From assembly GCA_020746105.1 (NCBI GenBank), contig CM036629.1, forward strand, positions 5,672,501 to 5,736,500: 64,000 nt of DNA. The letters are read 5' to 3'. A model generated the notes under the pieces. That model was given only the letters and a program-made list of their open reading frames with translations. It was not told where the DNA came from and did no database searches. The translations under genes were made by a program, and so were the position numbers. Positions 1 to 11,300 of the stretch are shown here, one piece after another (positions within the stretch are counted from its first letter, which is position 1; every line of letters starts with the position of its first letter). The DNA comes from Trogon surrucura (Eukaryota; Chordata; Aves; Trogoniformes; Trogonidae).

Positions 1-1930
1 AAGTTTAAATCAACAGTAAAAAGTCCAGTTAAAATTGTGATTTAAAGTCTGAACAAAAAAAGGTAGATATTTTTGACCTAAGTGGTTCATCACCTGTTTA
101 AATTACTAACGAAACTGCAGTGAAATTTCTGTGCCTGGATAATACTATACTAGTATTTACTGAGTTTGTGCTGTGTGAATGTGGGAGAATCCAGCAGCAT
201 TTGTTTGTTCAGCAGATACATGTTTTGAGTTCTGTAGTCAAATGGGAGCTATTACAACCTTGCTAACGATAGCTTTCGATATGATACAATCAAAACATTG
301 TATGCTTTTGCTGAAGATAGCAGTGTCATTGTAAAGGTTGTATGCTTGAGTGGTAGTCTTAAATACCTGCACTGCACACACGTTTTTCCCTCAGGACCCT
401 AGGCTTGTGAGATAATATATACAGCACTTCAGAATATAATAAAACACTCGTCAGCTGTCAAACGTAGAATTCACCTGCCCCATGTTCTAGTGTGGATTTA
501 TGTCGTCTGATCTGGAGAAGCAATTAAAAATCCTTAAGCCAGCAGTCAAAAAGTTCTATTCTGTGCTTGGTTATCACCGTGTCAGAGACAGTCCACCAAT
601 GGGCAAGATGACAGTCTGGCAAAATATGTAGTTTACCTCCTGGAAGCTGTAGTGCTTGTATGTCCTTCCAGATACGTTTTTTGTTTGCTTGGTTATCATT
701 GTACGATAGTGAGCATCACATGACTGGTGTTTGATTTGGTTATAATGTTTTCTTTCTTCTCGTTAAACTGTGGAGATAAGTGACTGTTCAGTTCAAGGCC
801 TTGGATTTCAAAGGAAGAGTTAGCTGTTCCTTCATTCATCGCTTCACACCTACCTGACAAACCACCAGCGTAACAAAGGAAGGTAACACAAGGGTCTTTG
901 TCAGCAGATAGGGATGTACTCACATTGTTGCTTTGCTAAGACTACTTGGCTGTTGTAGAATACCTTCTACTTAATAATTCAAAACACTTTACAAATACTT
1001 CTATTTTAAGCTTCTTAGCATTCTTGTGCACTGAGGAACTGTTACTTTCCCATCTTGCAGATGGGTATCCAGAGGAACGGAACGTGGAAATGGCCGAGTA
1101 GCTTTATCACTTCTGGAGGGTATCACTGAAGCAGGGAGCTGGTACGTAGGACAGGTCCTGTGGGTATGTTTGTGTTTACATCAGAACGCGATATAAAGCC
1201 TCTGACTTCTTAGCTCTATTTTGTTGTTAACCTTTATGCGAGGATGTAACTGGAAGCATTGGTGATGAAGAAAAGCAGTCGTCCGTTCTAAGCAACTTGA
1301 AGTGGAAAGACATATCCAAGAAATTAAGAGATATTTGAAATGATCTTCCTGTCCTTAACCCTCCCTTCCCACCACAGACTTGGGTTTTTTGTTCTTGGAT
1401 TTGGTTGGCATTTTTATTTTCATTTCAGAAGAAAATTATCTTTGGGGGAAATCACAAGGAAGAGAAAGAACAGGAGGGGTGCAGCTATTTTTCTCTATAG
1501 ACAGCTGTCTTGGGGTAAGTATAGGGGTGAAAAGAAGAAGAAAAATAGCCTATCCTTATGGCTGGCAAGTGACCACCTTATGGTGGTCAGTGGATGTTTT
1601 CCACATGTGTACGTGAGGGCAGCAAGGATCTTAGAGCTTGTTTTTCTTCTGTGTGCAGCACAGCACGTTGGCCTAGATTTTATTGCTGTGACCTGAACTC
1701 ATCTTTGTACCATAGGGGAAATACTCGCCGTGCTTTACAGATCTCGGAGACGGTCTCATTTTCTCAGCACAGAGCTAATATATCAAGCTAATTTACTGCC
1801 GTGGTGTGTTGCAAAGCCTATATAATATTGAGTAAACATTGTTGGCTTATACATTAACTGTAACTAAAACCCTGTGCAAACTTTATTCTGGCTTCAGGAT
1901 TTTCCTTGAAGGAGTGACTTAAGAAGGGTA
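1..1930. other. Noncoding DNA, no gene recognised
   Basis: Unique-looking, moderately AT-rich sequence. The open frames here, such as 1340-1696 plus and 696-923 minus, are short, overlap each other in different frames, have no splice-consistent borders and resemble no protein I know. I saw no CpG-rich promoter and no tRNA-like fold. A weak MIR-like stretch at about 1050-1125 is listed separately. Confidence 0.6.
1050..1125 (-). repeat. Possible MIR/CORE-SINE relic
   Basis: The stretch reading CCCATCTTGCAGATGGGTAT then CCAGAGGAACGGAA resembles the antisense MIR block (cat-ttt-acaga-tg-gg-aaactgaggca-cagag). Similarity fades within about 60 bases. It is probably a very old SINE fragment, but the match is short enough to be chance. 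Confidence 0.3.
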
Positions 1931-1932
1931 GA

Positions 1933-2140
1933 TTTTTTTTTTTTTATTTTTTTTTCTTTGCAGTGAGAAAACTTTATTCTCGAACTTGGTAGTTCTGCTA
2001 ATTCTAGGTCAAGTGGTAGGCATGGTTAGGATCTTTCTGTGTGGATCACTCAGTTGACCCTTTTTCTTTGTCTGGATCCCTTAGTAGTGCAAATATAACT
2101 GAATAAAATAAGAATCTAGATGTCTGCTTTGGAAAGTTGG
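1933..2140 (-). pseudogene. Poly(A)-tailed mRNA-like 3' end, possible processed retrocopy
   Basis: Read on the minus strand, an AATAAA signal (complement of 1973-1978) is followed 17 nt later by an A-rich tail about 23 nt long (complement of 1955-1933, with one T interruption). That spacing is what a reverse-transcribed, polyadenylated mRNA leaves in the genome. Upstream on the same strand there are about 190 bases before a CR1 fragment begins. I could not recognise a coding sequence in them, so the parent gene is unknown and the 5' limit given here is arbitrary. The alternatives are the real 3' end of a minus-strand noncoding transcript, or a chance AATAAA beside a T-tract. Confidence 0.3.
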
Positions 2141-2173
2141 TAGATCTGCTATGCCTTTGTACGGCTAAGGATT

Positions 2174-2263
2174 ATAATCATAGAATGGCCTATGCTGGAA
2201 GGGACCTTAGAGATCATTTAATCCAACCTCCCTGTCATGGGCAGGGGTGCCTCTCAACTAATA
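2174..2263 (-). mobile_element. CR1 LINE, 3'-end fragment
   Basis: This is the antisense 3' terminus of a chicken-repeat-1 retrotransposon. The order is an AATCATAGAAT tail, then GGCCTATGCTGGAAGGGACC, then TTAGAGATCATTTAATCCAA, then CCTCCCTGTCATGGGCAGGG, then GTGCCTCTCAACTA. This is the standard bird CR1 3'-UTR with scattered substitutions. Only about 90 bp survive, which is typical 5' truncation or later decay. It is not autonomous. It is the clearest single sign that the genome is avian. Confidence 0.88.
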
Positions 2264-2544
2264 TTTTGGATGATCATCTAAAGTAGAAAACCAAATATTT
2301 ATTTCCTTGAACTTTGGTGGAACTCCTTCTCTGAGGATTGTAATATGCTTTACCAGCAGGAATTAATCAGAAGATTAAGCACTCGTGTAAGAAATGCCCT
2401 TTAAAAGGGAGGCAGGATGTCACCAACGCATTATTTTATTTGTGGAAAAGAAATACCAGTATTTGTCAGTATATAGGTTAAAACCACTGAGATTTGATTA
2501 AAAAAACCCCACACGCCCTATGATCATTTGCAATGGTTCTCAGT

Positions 2545-2660
2545 GATCCTGTTGTATAGATGAACAGATTGAAGTTGTAGATTTTAAGTAACTAGCCCAG
2601 TATCAGACAAAAAGGTGAAAAAGCAATGCAGGAATCCTGATTCTCAGGGCTCAGACCAGC
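2545..2660 (-). repeat. MIR/CORE-SINE relic
   Basis: The sequence TATAGATGAACAGATTGAAG, then TTTTAAGTAACTAGCCCAGT, then ATCAGAC, follows the antisense MIR order: cattttacagatgaggaaac, then an aagtaacttgcccaaggtca segment. A later GGAATCCTGATTCTCAGGGC matches the position where MIR carries gcaggattcgaacccaggtc. Divergence is high, as expected for an amniote-wide SINE inactive for a very long time. Confidence 0.62.
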
Positions 2661-3952
2661 TGAGAGTGCTTTCTGAAGGCAAGCTGCAGAAATGATACCC
2701 CTTAGATTAACAGTTCACAGCTGCCATAGTCATCAAGCAGGGAGTGAACTGACAGAATGAATTTGATACGATGAAAGTCTGGCTATGCTCTGTCTTGCCT
2801 GTATCAGAACAGAGAATGTGTTTGGATTCTGGTTTGAGGGTTGTTCAGGTAGTCGGTGCCAACCCAAGTAGTGAGGCCCTGATGAGAGAACACAACAGAG
2901 GAATGAGTATGTGCAGGAAGGACGTAAAGCCGGTCCATCAGAAGAAGTGGTAGAAACAGCCATTGCTTTGGGAACTTAGAGAGTGTTCTTGAGCAAACCT
3001 GCCCTAGAAAGGTGTGGGCAAAAGCATTTTTCTCTATGCAATTCCTATGAAACATTTTTTCCCAGTGTGTACATTTCTATTATTTACAGTAACCATATGT
3101 TCTAGATTTACTGGGACTTCCCCAGTTTCTCACGTGATACTGTCCCAGTGTCCAGGGAGTATGAAATAACATTAATCAAAAAATGCAAAGGCTCTCTTTG
3201 TATTCAGGGCATATTGCTCTGCTGAGTAAAATTCATTCTGACCTAACTGTGAACACACTTTTCAGTGAATGAGTGTTAATCTTATTGAGCAGTGGTAGGA
3301 ATGAAAAGCAAAACATCATCAGAGCTGTTGTTTTGCTCGAAATGAATATTAATGTCACCTGGTCTGTGTTTCATAATAAACTTAATTGTTGCATTATAAG
3401 AAAAAAATTCTCTTCCCTGAGAAAGAGCCAAAAGTCACTACTAAGACAACAGGGACATCAGCACTCGTTCTTGAAGAACAATCCTTTGTGTCTTCTGCAG
3501 GAGTATGGCGACCCCAAAATGAGTCACACGAAAGCATCCCATTCTTTTGTTTCTGCAGTTGAATCAGTTTTAATCATTCTAGATTTCTGCTACATGGGGA
3601 CAGAATTTCTGTGGAAGGAACGCCTACTCTCTTTCCCTCTCAACTCATAGTCCTTTGTCTTCTTCATGGGAGTTTACTACTACTGAGGCTTGATTAGAAA
3701 GTGCCCTAGTCTGTACAAAAGCGATGCTTTTTGAGTTTGCTACAAAACAAAAGACAATTTTTTACTGTTTTCCTTGCACTAGTGGAGAGGGAAGGAAGCA
3801 GCCTCTGGATTGTTTTCTCTTTGTTCTTCAAAGAAAGCCAATGGTTGTGTTTTTTATTTTTTTTGATCATACAGTCCAGAGAAGATCCTTTCATGGAGGA
3901 CGGGTAAACCGATTACATGGAATCCCACTGTCATGTTTTTTTGAAATACGAC
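2661..3952. other. Noncoding DNA, no gene recognised
   Basis: The longest open frame is 3273-3650 plus (125 codons). It has no recognisable domain and no flanking splice consensus, so I treat it as chance. The rest is mixed-composition sequence with no repeat I can name. Confidence 0.55.
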
Positions 3953-4020
3953 TGGTATTTTGGTATACTACTTTATATATACATATATACACAGTACTTT
4001 GGTATTTTGGTATACTACTT
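3953..4020. repeat. Imperfect tandem duplication, 47-bp period
   Basis: A 21-nt unit at 3953-3973 is repeated without mismatch at 4000-4020. The core is GGTATTTTGGTATACTACTT. Between the copies lies an alternating TATATATACATATATACACA spacer. The unit holds a shorter internal repeat of GGTAT. Perfect identity over 21 nt suggests either recent replication slippage or selection on both copies. Confidence 0.9.
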
Positions 4021-4101
4021 AATGTTCTGATTGAGCCCGTAGGTTAGAATTCTACAGTGGATCGAGAGTCTTTTCTGTTTCTTCCTAAACCAGGAACAAA
4101 T

Positions 4102-4181
4102 GGGCACTACAGGCCTGATTTAAAACCCAGTGAGGGCAATGGAAAGACTGCCACTGACTTGGGGATTTGGATCCCGTGCCC
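4102..4181. repeat. Ancient palindromic amniote repeat
   Basis: The order GGCCTGATTTAAAACCCAGT, GAGGGCAATGGAAAGACTGC, CACTGACTTGGGGATTTGGA, TCCCGTGCCC matches a palindromic repeat common in turtles, crocodilians and birds, with a consensus like cctgatccaaagcccattga, agtcaatggaaagactccca, ttgacttcaatgggctttgg, atcaggccc. The two arms are imperfect reverse complements around a centre near 4144. I take it as a decayed MITE-like or LINE-tail relic; I cannot name the family with certainty. Confidence 0.58.
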
Positions 4182-7100
4182 CGTAGAGATTGTGTTTTCG
4201 TGTATGTAAGCAAGAAAACTATTTGTTAGTTGGAGATTACAAACTCCAAATCTGTACCATTCTTTTTAGATCTTGCTCTTGAAAACTGTTACTGTAGTGT
4301 AAGAAGAATATAGATGGTGCTTGAATTATACAGGCAACACTAAAAACAAATGTTGTACTTCTAGCAGGGAAGGAAAGACAAGGCAGCTCATTACCACAGT
4401 TACGAGTCCACTACATTTTCTTCACAGATATTGCTCAATTTTGGAGATCTGCTTTCCCAGAATCTAAAATCTCCTATGATTTTCTAACATCTTTAGTGAG
4501 TTCATGACTGAATCAAGTATTAATTATGGTTTTCTTGCAGTAAAGAATATCCATGTTTAATAGTTAACCTGAATGTCTCAAAATCCTTAATGGGTTGGAG
4601 AGGGCCTTTGAGAAGCAGCCGAGCGGCTGTGGAACGGGAACGTAAACCCGCATGTTCTCTTTCCTTGTCTGTGGTTTTACTCATTCAGCCACCATTCTTC
4701 TCATCATTTTATGATCCGCAAGCAACCTTTTTCAATGCCAATTGGATTTTTCAGATAAAGCCACTAATTTCGATTGTGCAATAGAAATCAGCTTTCAATG
4801 GTATTTCAATTAACCTTGCTATTAAAGAAATTGCTTTTTGCCAATAGTCAGTGGTTGGTTGACATTCAGAGAACACCTAATTCCTTTAATACAATCTGTA
4901 TTGAAAAAATAACTTGCGTTTGTTGTCTTGAACTAGCTTCTTGTAGTTTGTGTGGTTTTTGATATAGCTGACATACAGCAGACTTAAAACAAATCCACAA
5001 CTTATTTTGAATTAAAAGCTTTCAGACATTCTCAGCTATGTTCTATTCAATTTGGGCATATATCATGGGTATTGCATATCTTTTTTTTTTTTCCGTAGAT
5101 GACATAAGTTATTTATTCAGCAGATTGCTGAAAATAACATGTCTTAAGGCGCAGGCAAGCACACAGCAAGACTTCATCGATGGCTCTAACCTTTTATTGC
5201 TGGTGGAGGTCTCAGCTGGCAGATTGGGTTAAACTTCCTGGTCCTGCACGTAATTTGGGACTGGTGTGCGTTGTCAGGCTTGGTGCCAGTCTGCGTGCTA
5301 TCTGTGCTTAGCACAAGGCGGAAATAAACTCTCTTGGAGTCTTGCTGACGTTTTTAAAGTCCAGGTGGGGTGGTCCCCAACAAGCCCTGTTAAGGGCCGC
5401 CTTGTTAATATTCGTTGAAATATGTGTGCAGGGAATCATGACTCTGTAGTTGTGTGTCAGGAGAGAATTCAGAGTCCGTTTTTTTCCTAGGGCAGTGAGA
5501 GTTGACTGTCTTCCCCTGAAATGTTGTTCAGGTCTGTCTGAAGGCCAGGTGGCTTTGGAGCAAGCTGGAGTCACACAGCCCTTTGACGAAGCACCGATTG
5601 TCTGAGGTTGGGACATTTGTACAACAGGGTTCCCGGTACATTCCATTGGTTTACTGCTAATGTGTTTCAGAGAAACAAGGAAAGCATAAGAAATTCTACA
5701 TATCCTCCTTGATATAGATTGTACTGCAATGCAGGTGATCTATAGGAAGTCAGTGCCACCAGTGCAAATCCAGGAAAACGTTTGTATGCATGAACAGATG
5801 AAGAAAGACCTGAGATTTTTTTCCCAGCAGGAAAAAGACTTTGAAGGGTACTGGTGCTGGGTTTCCTACCAGAGGATGGCTTTTGTAATTACTCTGTGTA
5901 TTCTAATCATGCCTTACGATGAGAGATACTTGGAACGTCCTGAATACGGGCTTGCAGGCTTGAGATGATTACTTTACTATGCCCATGCTTGCATTTAGCA
6001 TAGTATGAATCAGTCGTTTTTTTTAAAGTAGGTGTTTTGTTTAGTGAAATATTGAGTAATTAGGGCTAAACTGCCCAACATGCCCATATGCTGCCGTTTC
6101 GGTGGCTTTCCCTATACTTATTTTAAGTGTCCGTTTTTCTTTTGAAGAAAAATAAGCACTCGGAGTCTGATGTTAGACATCAACACACGTGAGCCTGTAT
6201 TTGTGAGCAACCTGCAACAAGGTTCAGACTGTGGATGACCCTACGGAGATTGCACGGATGGGAATGGAAAAATGCGTATGGAAATCATGCACGTTTTGTG
6301 TATGAACTTGTTCATGCAGGAATCCCATAATCTGGCTCCAGACATTGTTTGAGGGATTTCTAGTTGGCATCTGGCTAAATGGAGTTTATCGGTTGTGTTC
6401 AAAGAAGTCCAGCCTGCTTTTAAAATTTCATTGTTTGTTTTCAGACAAACTCTCTGCCTCCAATTTGCTTTTTCATTCCTGAAGATTCCAGATGTTAAAA
6501 ACATCCCAGTCAGAAAAAGTGAGCTTTTCTACTTTTTACATCTTTCATTGAAATCTGAGCCAAATGACCCTGCCAGAGTTTGAGAACTTGAATTAACTGA
6601 GAAGTAAAGACCAATCTGAAATTACAGCAGATGATAGAATAGAGCACTAAATTAGAATATAATAAAAAAGAGACAGCCAAGTTGTCAGCAGCATAACAGT
6701 ATTTTAGATAATCCCCTCTGGGCCATTTTCTTAACAGCAACCAGTTGTGTTTATCCGAAGATTAGTGCAGAGACTTTTGATTTTACAGTGCGTGTTCCCC
6801 ATTTACTTTTAAAAAAATATTTATATGCTTTTATATATATCGCTTAGTATTCCATGTGAGGAAAATAATACCACATTGCTCTACGTTTTATTGGCAATGC
6901 ATTTAATGTTTGGGATGGGGTCTGTAGTAAAGAGAGAGCAAAATAATTTGGTTCTGTAGGCTGTTTAAATGAGGATTAGAGCCAAATGTTTGGGTCCCAG
7001 GATCTAGGCCAAGCCTCGATACTCACAGTGTCAACTTGCACGTACAGTACATAGTTTAATATTTTATCATGAGTCTCTCTTTTTTTTTCTTCTTTTTTTT

Positions 7101-7369
7101 TTCTTTCAAGAAGCTGGTTGCCATTTTAGCTCTGCTCACATGACAAGAAATCAGCTGAATCAGTTAAAAATAAAAATCTTCCTTTGGCTTAAGGTGACAG
7201 TAGAGTTTTGCCCAAATAGGAGTATAGATCTGCTGCTCTAGGAAGGGGAAAATGGGGAAGTATAAGAACATGGCTTTGACAATGCTGTAAGGGCCTGTTC
7301 CAAGAAGGAGGAAAGGATTTGCCAGCAATTGCAAGTAGAGGCTGGTGTTTCTGCTTGCTTTTGAGAGAT
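4182..7369. other. Noncoding DNA, no gene recognised
   Basis: Contains short pyrimidine tracts (5081-5092, and the T/C-rich stretch 7078-7116) and AT-rich patches. Open frames such as 5308-5646 minus (112 codons) and 6241-6504 minus have no recognisable protein. They are overlapped by frames on the other strand and lack splice borders. I see no repeat that I can name. Confidence 0.55.
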
Positions 7370-7525
7370 TTCTCTCGTTTTAATAAATATTTGAATGAAA
7401 ATGTTAGAAATGAGCTGTCAAAAAGGGTTATTATTTTGCACCTGATTTAACTTCGTTTAAACAAGTTGCCTTAAAACAATGGAAATTTCGAAATGAATGC
7501 GGTTTTATCCGAACTCCCTTTTCTG

Positions 7526-7541
7526 GATCAAAGCTTTGATC
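7526..7541. promoter_or_regulatory. Palindromic twin TCF/LEF-like site
   Basis: GATCAAAGCTTTGATC is a perfect 16-bp palindrome. Each half is an ATCAAAG core, the consensus bound by TCF/LEF HMG-box proteins at the end of the Wnt/beta-catenin pathway. The two halves face each other with no gap. It lies inside the motif-dense block and is followed directly by CAATTGG. Function is inferred from the motif only. Confidence 0.4.
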
Positions 7542-8141
7542 AATTGGAAACAGGTGTAAGTTAAAATGAAGCAGGAGTGTTCACACTGAGATTGGCCCTG
7601 GTTTAATTAAATTGATTTTCGGATCAATTTAAATTGAACTGATGCAATTTGCCCTGTTATTTAAATTAGGCCTGCAGGAGCAGTCTTGGAATGAGGAACT
7701 GTACACAATATGGGTAAGAGTATCTGAATCAGGACCATTATTATTATTTACGGGAATCTACTTTTCACTGAATTATTTATTATTTTTTTCAAATTAGGGG
7801 GTAGCAGCCATAATAGGACACTGGTGTTGGCTCCATTGATAATTACACCATTTGTCGCCTTTTCATAATTGTCCTAGTATGAACTGTGCTATTTTAGCAG
7901 AAAGTGTTAATTATTTTATCAACAATTGGCAGACCCTGCTTCAATTTACTGGTTTCCCTTTAACCAAAACAAAGATTACAGGCCCTGTTCCATAGCTCAG
8001 CTGCTGAATCTTGACTAAGAAACTTGGGAACCCCTTTCTCGTGAAACACTGTGTAAAGCTTTAAGCACTCTTTGAAGCTGAGTTGTATTAAATGATAGAC
8101 AAAAAAAGCCCTCTGAAGAATTGGTGCTTAATTACAACTTA

Positions 8142-8165
8142 ATTAGCATAATTATGCATGCTAAT
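8142..8165. promoter_or_regulatory. Inverted octamer-like (POU) motif pair
   Basis: ATTAGCAT at 8142-8149 and ATGCTAAT at 8158-8165 are exact reverse complements, separated by 8 nt. A 12-bp palindrome, GCATAATTATGC (8146-8157), bridges them. ATGCTAAT is one mismatch from the octamer ATGCAAAT bound by POU-domain factors, so the arrangement could hold a POU dimer. This is a motif reading, not a demonstrated site. Confidence 0.35.
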
Positions 8166-8330
8166 AGCATCTCAAATGAATAGCAGTTGTCAGGAGGTTG
8201 AGACCATCTGTAAGAGTGTCGGATTAATACATCATTTTTTATTTCTAACAACGCTGTAACTCTTTCCCTGAAAGTGATTTTCATTAATCAAGTTCATTTT
8301 TATTATATAGAAAATTTGGCATTTTTCATT

Positions 8331-11300
8331 ATGGGCTATTATCCGTTTCCCCATGCAGTCCTAATACAATACTAATGAGACCCCATGTGGCTACTCCACA
8401 CTGACAATAGTAGTACAGGTGTATTATTATAATTGTTACAAACAGCACATTGTACCTCAGGACTAGTAGAGTTCTAATCTCAAGATAGCAGGGTTTCCAC
8501 TTCGTACCTTCCCTTGGGTCCAGTACAATTTCCAGAGCTTTATGAAAAACATACATGTTTGTGGTTAGGAGGAAGCAGATTTAAAGAGATAGAAGCGTGT
8601 TTGTTTTGGAGCCGGAACGCTTCCAAGTTGGGCAAGCTGCTTGGGAGATTTTTACTGGCTCTACCAAGCTTTGAGCTTAAAAGAAATTGCTTGCTCCAAA
8701 GAACTGCGGAGAGGGACAGCGGTGCTGCAGTGGATCCTCTGAAAGCACCAGTATTTAGTTCAGAATGTGTGCGAGATCGAGTTCTGGAAGTATTATTCAC
8801 TGTAAAATTTAGTGAGGATAGGGCAGTGGATATAGTCTCCTGTGGAGGAAGTGTATGTGGTCGAGTTCTAGTGCTACACAGCGTGTACACGCACGTGGAA
8901 AGTGGCTTTTGAAAGTTTCGAACACCTTCTGCGTTTAATCGGTCGGCCAGCCTCTGCCGTCAGACGTGCTGCTGGAAATCCAAAGCCTGACGTTGTAAGT
9001 CTATGGACTTGGTTCAGGTTTACAGTGCAGCAGCTTAGTGCATTGCTGACCTTAACACTTGTGTTTTAGCGTTAACTAATTGGTTAATGTTTGCTTTGGA
9101 GAGTCAAAAAGCTCTGTGTAAGCTCTAAGGATTATTTTTATTTAGTGGCGCGTTGGTATATTCATGCCTAATGTTTGATTTTTTAATTTCTTTTTTCTCT
9201 GAATGCACTGGGGTTTTTTTCAGATGAGATTTTCCCAAGGGATTTTTTTCTCTTAGTTTCCTTAAGGAACCTTCTGAAAACTACAGGCCTTCGAGTGAAT
9301 TCTGATTTCCTTTGGTGGCCTGACTATAGAGTGAATGGAGCAGTTTTGAAAATGCATTTTTAAGGAGAGGGAGTGAAAGGGAGAGGAGAGGAGGACAATC
9401 AACAAGGCTGCTGTGCCTGTATTTATCAGGCTGCCAGTGGGAGCTGCAGAGTTCAGACTGCACTTCTAATCAACCCTAAACAAAAGAACATTGAATATAG
9501 CTCAACTGACACAGTCCTCGTCATAACTCAGGACTCAGTGGCAGGCACCAGTAAATCCTGCTCTCTGGTTGTTGTCAGTGCATATATTTGTGCATATAAA
9601 CCCCTCTTCAACATCTACTGGGGTTAGGCATCTCCATGGAACAACCCCATCCACTTTTCTCCCACTGTTCAATCAATCTAGACCAGAGACAAATGCCTTG
9701 TGGCTTAGGAACAGGTGGAGGTTGAGAAAACAGGGCTTGGCCAGGACTGAATGAAGATTGCATGTAAATGAGCAGCATGAATATGTAAAACAAAAGCTCA
9801 GCAGAGACTGTTTGTCCTGGTGTGGGCAGCTACTGGAAGCATGATGCAGACCCTGGGTAAAGTAGCAGCATCATCCTGAGGTTAAACGTCTGTCCGAACA
9901 TCTTATGTGCATGAATGCCATTTTATGCTGAAAATCCAAGGTAGACAGGTGAGATACTGTGTAAATAGGAGCTGGGAATGGTTAGGACAGTACCACAGCC
10001 AGTGTCTCTCACTGGTGTGCTCTGCAGTCTGCACTGCAGAGTCCCAGCCAGAGCAGGCAAAGTCCTCTGTGGTTCAAGCTGTCTGCACGGTGTATAATCC
10101 GATTATTTCTAAGGTACCAGCACAGCCTCTGTTTGCTGACTCCAGTTAGCTGGGGTGTCTGGTTATTGAGGCAGCCTGGTAACCGCCAGTTCGTTACTGT
10201 AAAAATTGAGAGAGATTAATCTGTGCGTGAACTGAACACTGACGGTTTCCACAGTCAGGTTAACTTTAAGCAAGCTCAGAATCGCTCCCCACCAACGTGG
10301 AGGGAAGTGTGGGGATCTGACAGCTGGCTCTATCCTGGGCATATGCGCTCGGTACTGGACATCTTTTGTTCAGGGATTTCAGAGGAGGCTTAATTGTGTT
10401 GCTGTGGATAATGTTTTCTGATGTCATTAAACATCTACTGGAGAACTAAGAATATAACTTCAAAGTAATGTCACCTGTAACATTTGCATTCATATTTTCT
10501 AAAGAGAAACACTAACAGTTGCTACAGCCCTTGATTTCTGTAAATTACATTTAACTCTAAATTCCATGAGCAAGGCAAAAGGTGAAGCTCCTTAAAAAAC
10601 AAACAAATCAATCTCCCCCAAAATACTGAAATGTAAAGAAACTACTAGAATTAAAGAAATATGTTCCCTTTTTTTGCTTTGATTTTCCTCAGTGTTTGAT
10701 TTAATCATGGGTTTCTGTGGGCGGGAAGGATGCATATTAAGTTTTTAAGTCTAATTGTTCCAGTTTGACTGCTCTGTGCTCAAAGCCTTCAGCAGCAGTG
10801 CCGTTCTCTGCAGATTTTTAATAATGTGCTTGCATGGATCCTTTTGCAAGTCGCTGTCAGATGGGCAGCATCTGACCACACAACAGAACTAGAAAGAGTT
10901 AGTGCAACCAACCTGAAATACAGTTTATCAAGTGAAACAGTGCATCTGTGGCTTTTCAAATGCAGTTGTGTTGCTGCAAAAATTACTGTAATAGGTACTA
11001 TTCGTGGGAAACACGACGTTACGGGTAACACATCCTGCGGAGGGCCGTAGACTTGCTGTGAGGTGGTGGAGCCTGTCTGCCGAGCGACACACACGCTGAA
11101 GAGCTCTTGAGCAACTTGTGCAGGGTCTGCCGTTGATGGGGTGTCAGCCTGAGGGTGGTCTTGGAGGAGCGGGGGCACCTCCTGCCGTTTGCCTCTCGGT
11201 AGGGGAGTGTGAGACGTTGCCCATTCCAGCTGGGGGGATCTCAGTGAGGAAAAGGAGAGAGCCAAGGACCTTGGCTGTATCTTAGGGATATGTGATTTGT

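Larger units (their letters stand above)
7370..8330. promoter_or_regulatory. Candidate conserved noncoding element (enhancer-like)
   Basis: This is nearly 1 kb of AT-rich sequence without repeat signatures. It is dense in homeodomain cores (TTAATTAAATTGATT, CTTAATTAGCATAATTATGC, GTTAATTATTTTATCAACAA) and in palindromes. It includes a 16-bp palindrome of two facing TCF/LEF motifs (7526-7541), two nested ATTGAT/ATCAAT palindromes (7607-7637) and an inverted pair of octamer-like sites (8142-8165). Long runs of this composition at a distance from any coding exon are typical of developmental enhancers. Conservation itself was not measured here. Confidence 0.45.

Noticed and set aside
10789-11265. 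158-codon minus-strand frame
   Set aside because: Lies in a GC-richer patch where stops are rare. It has no recognisable domain or splice borders.
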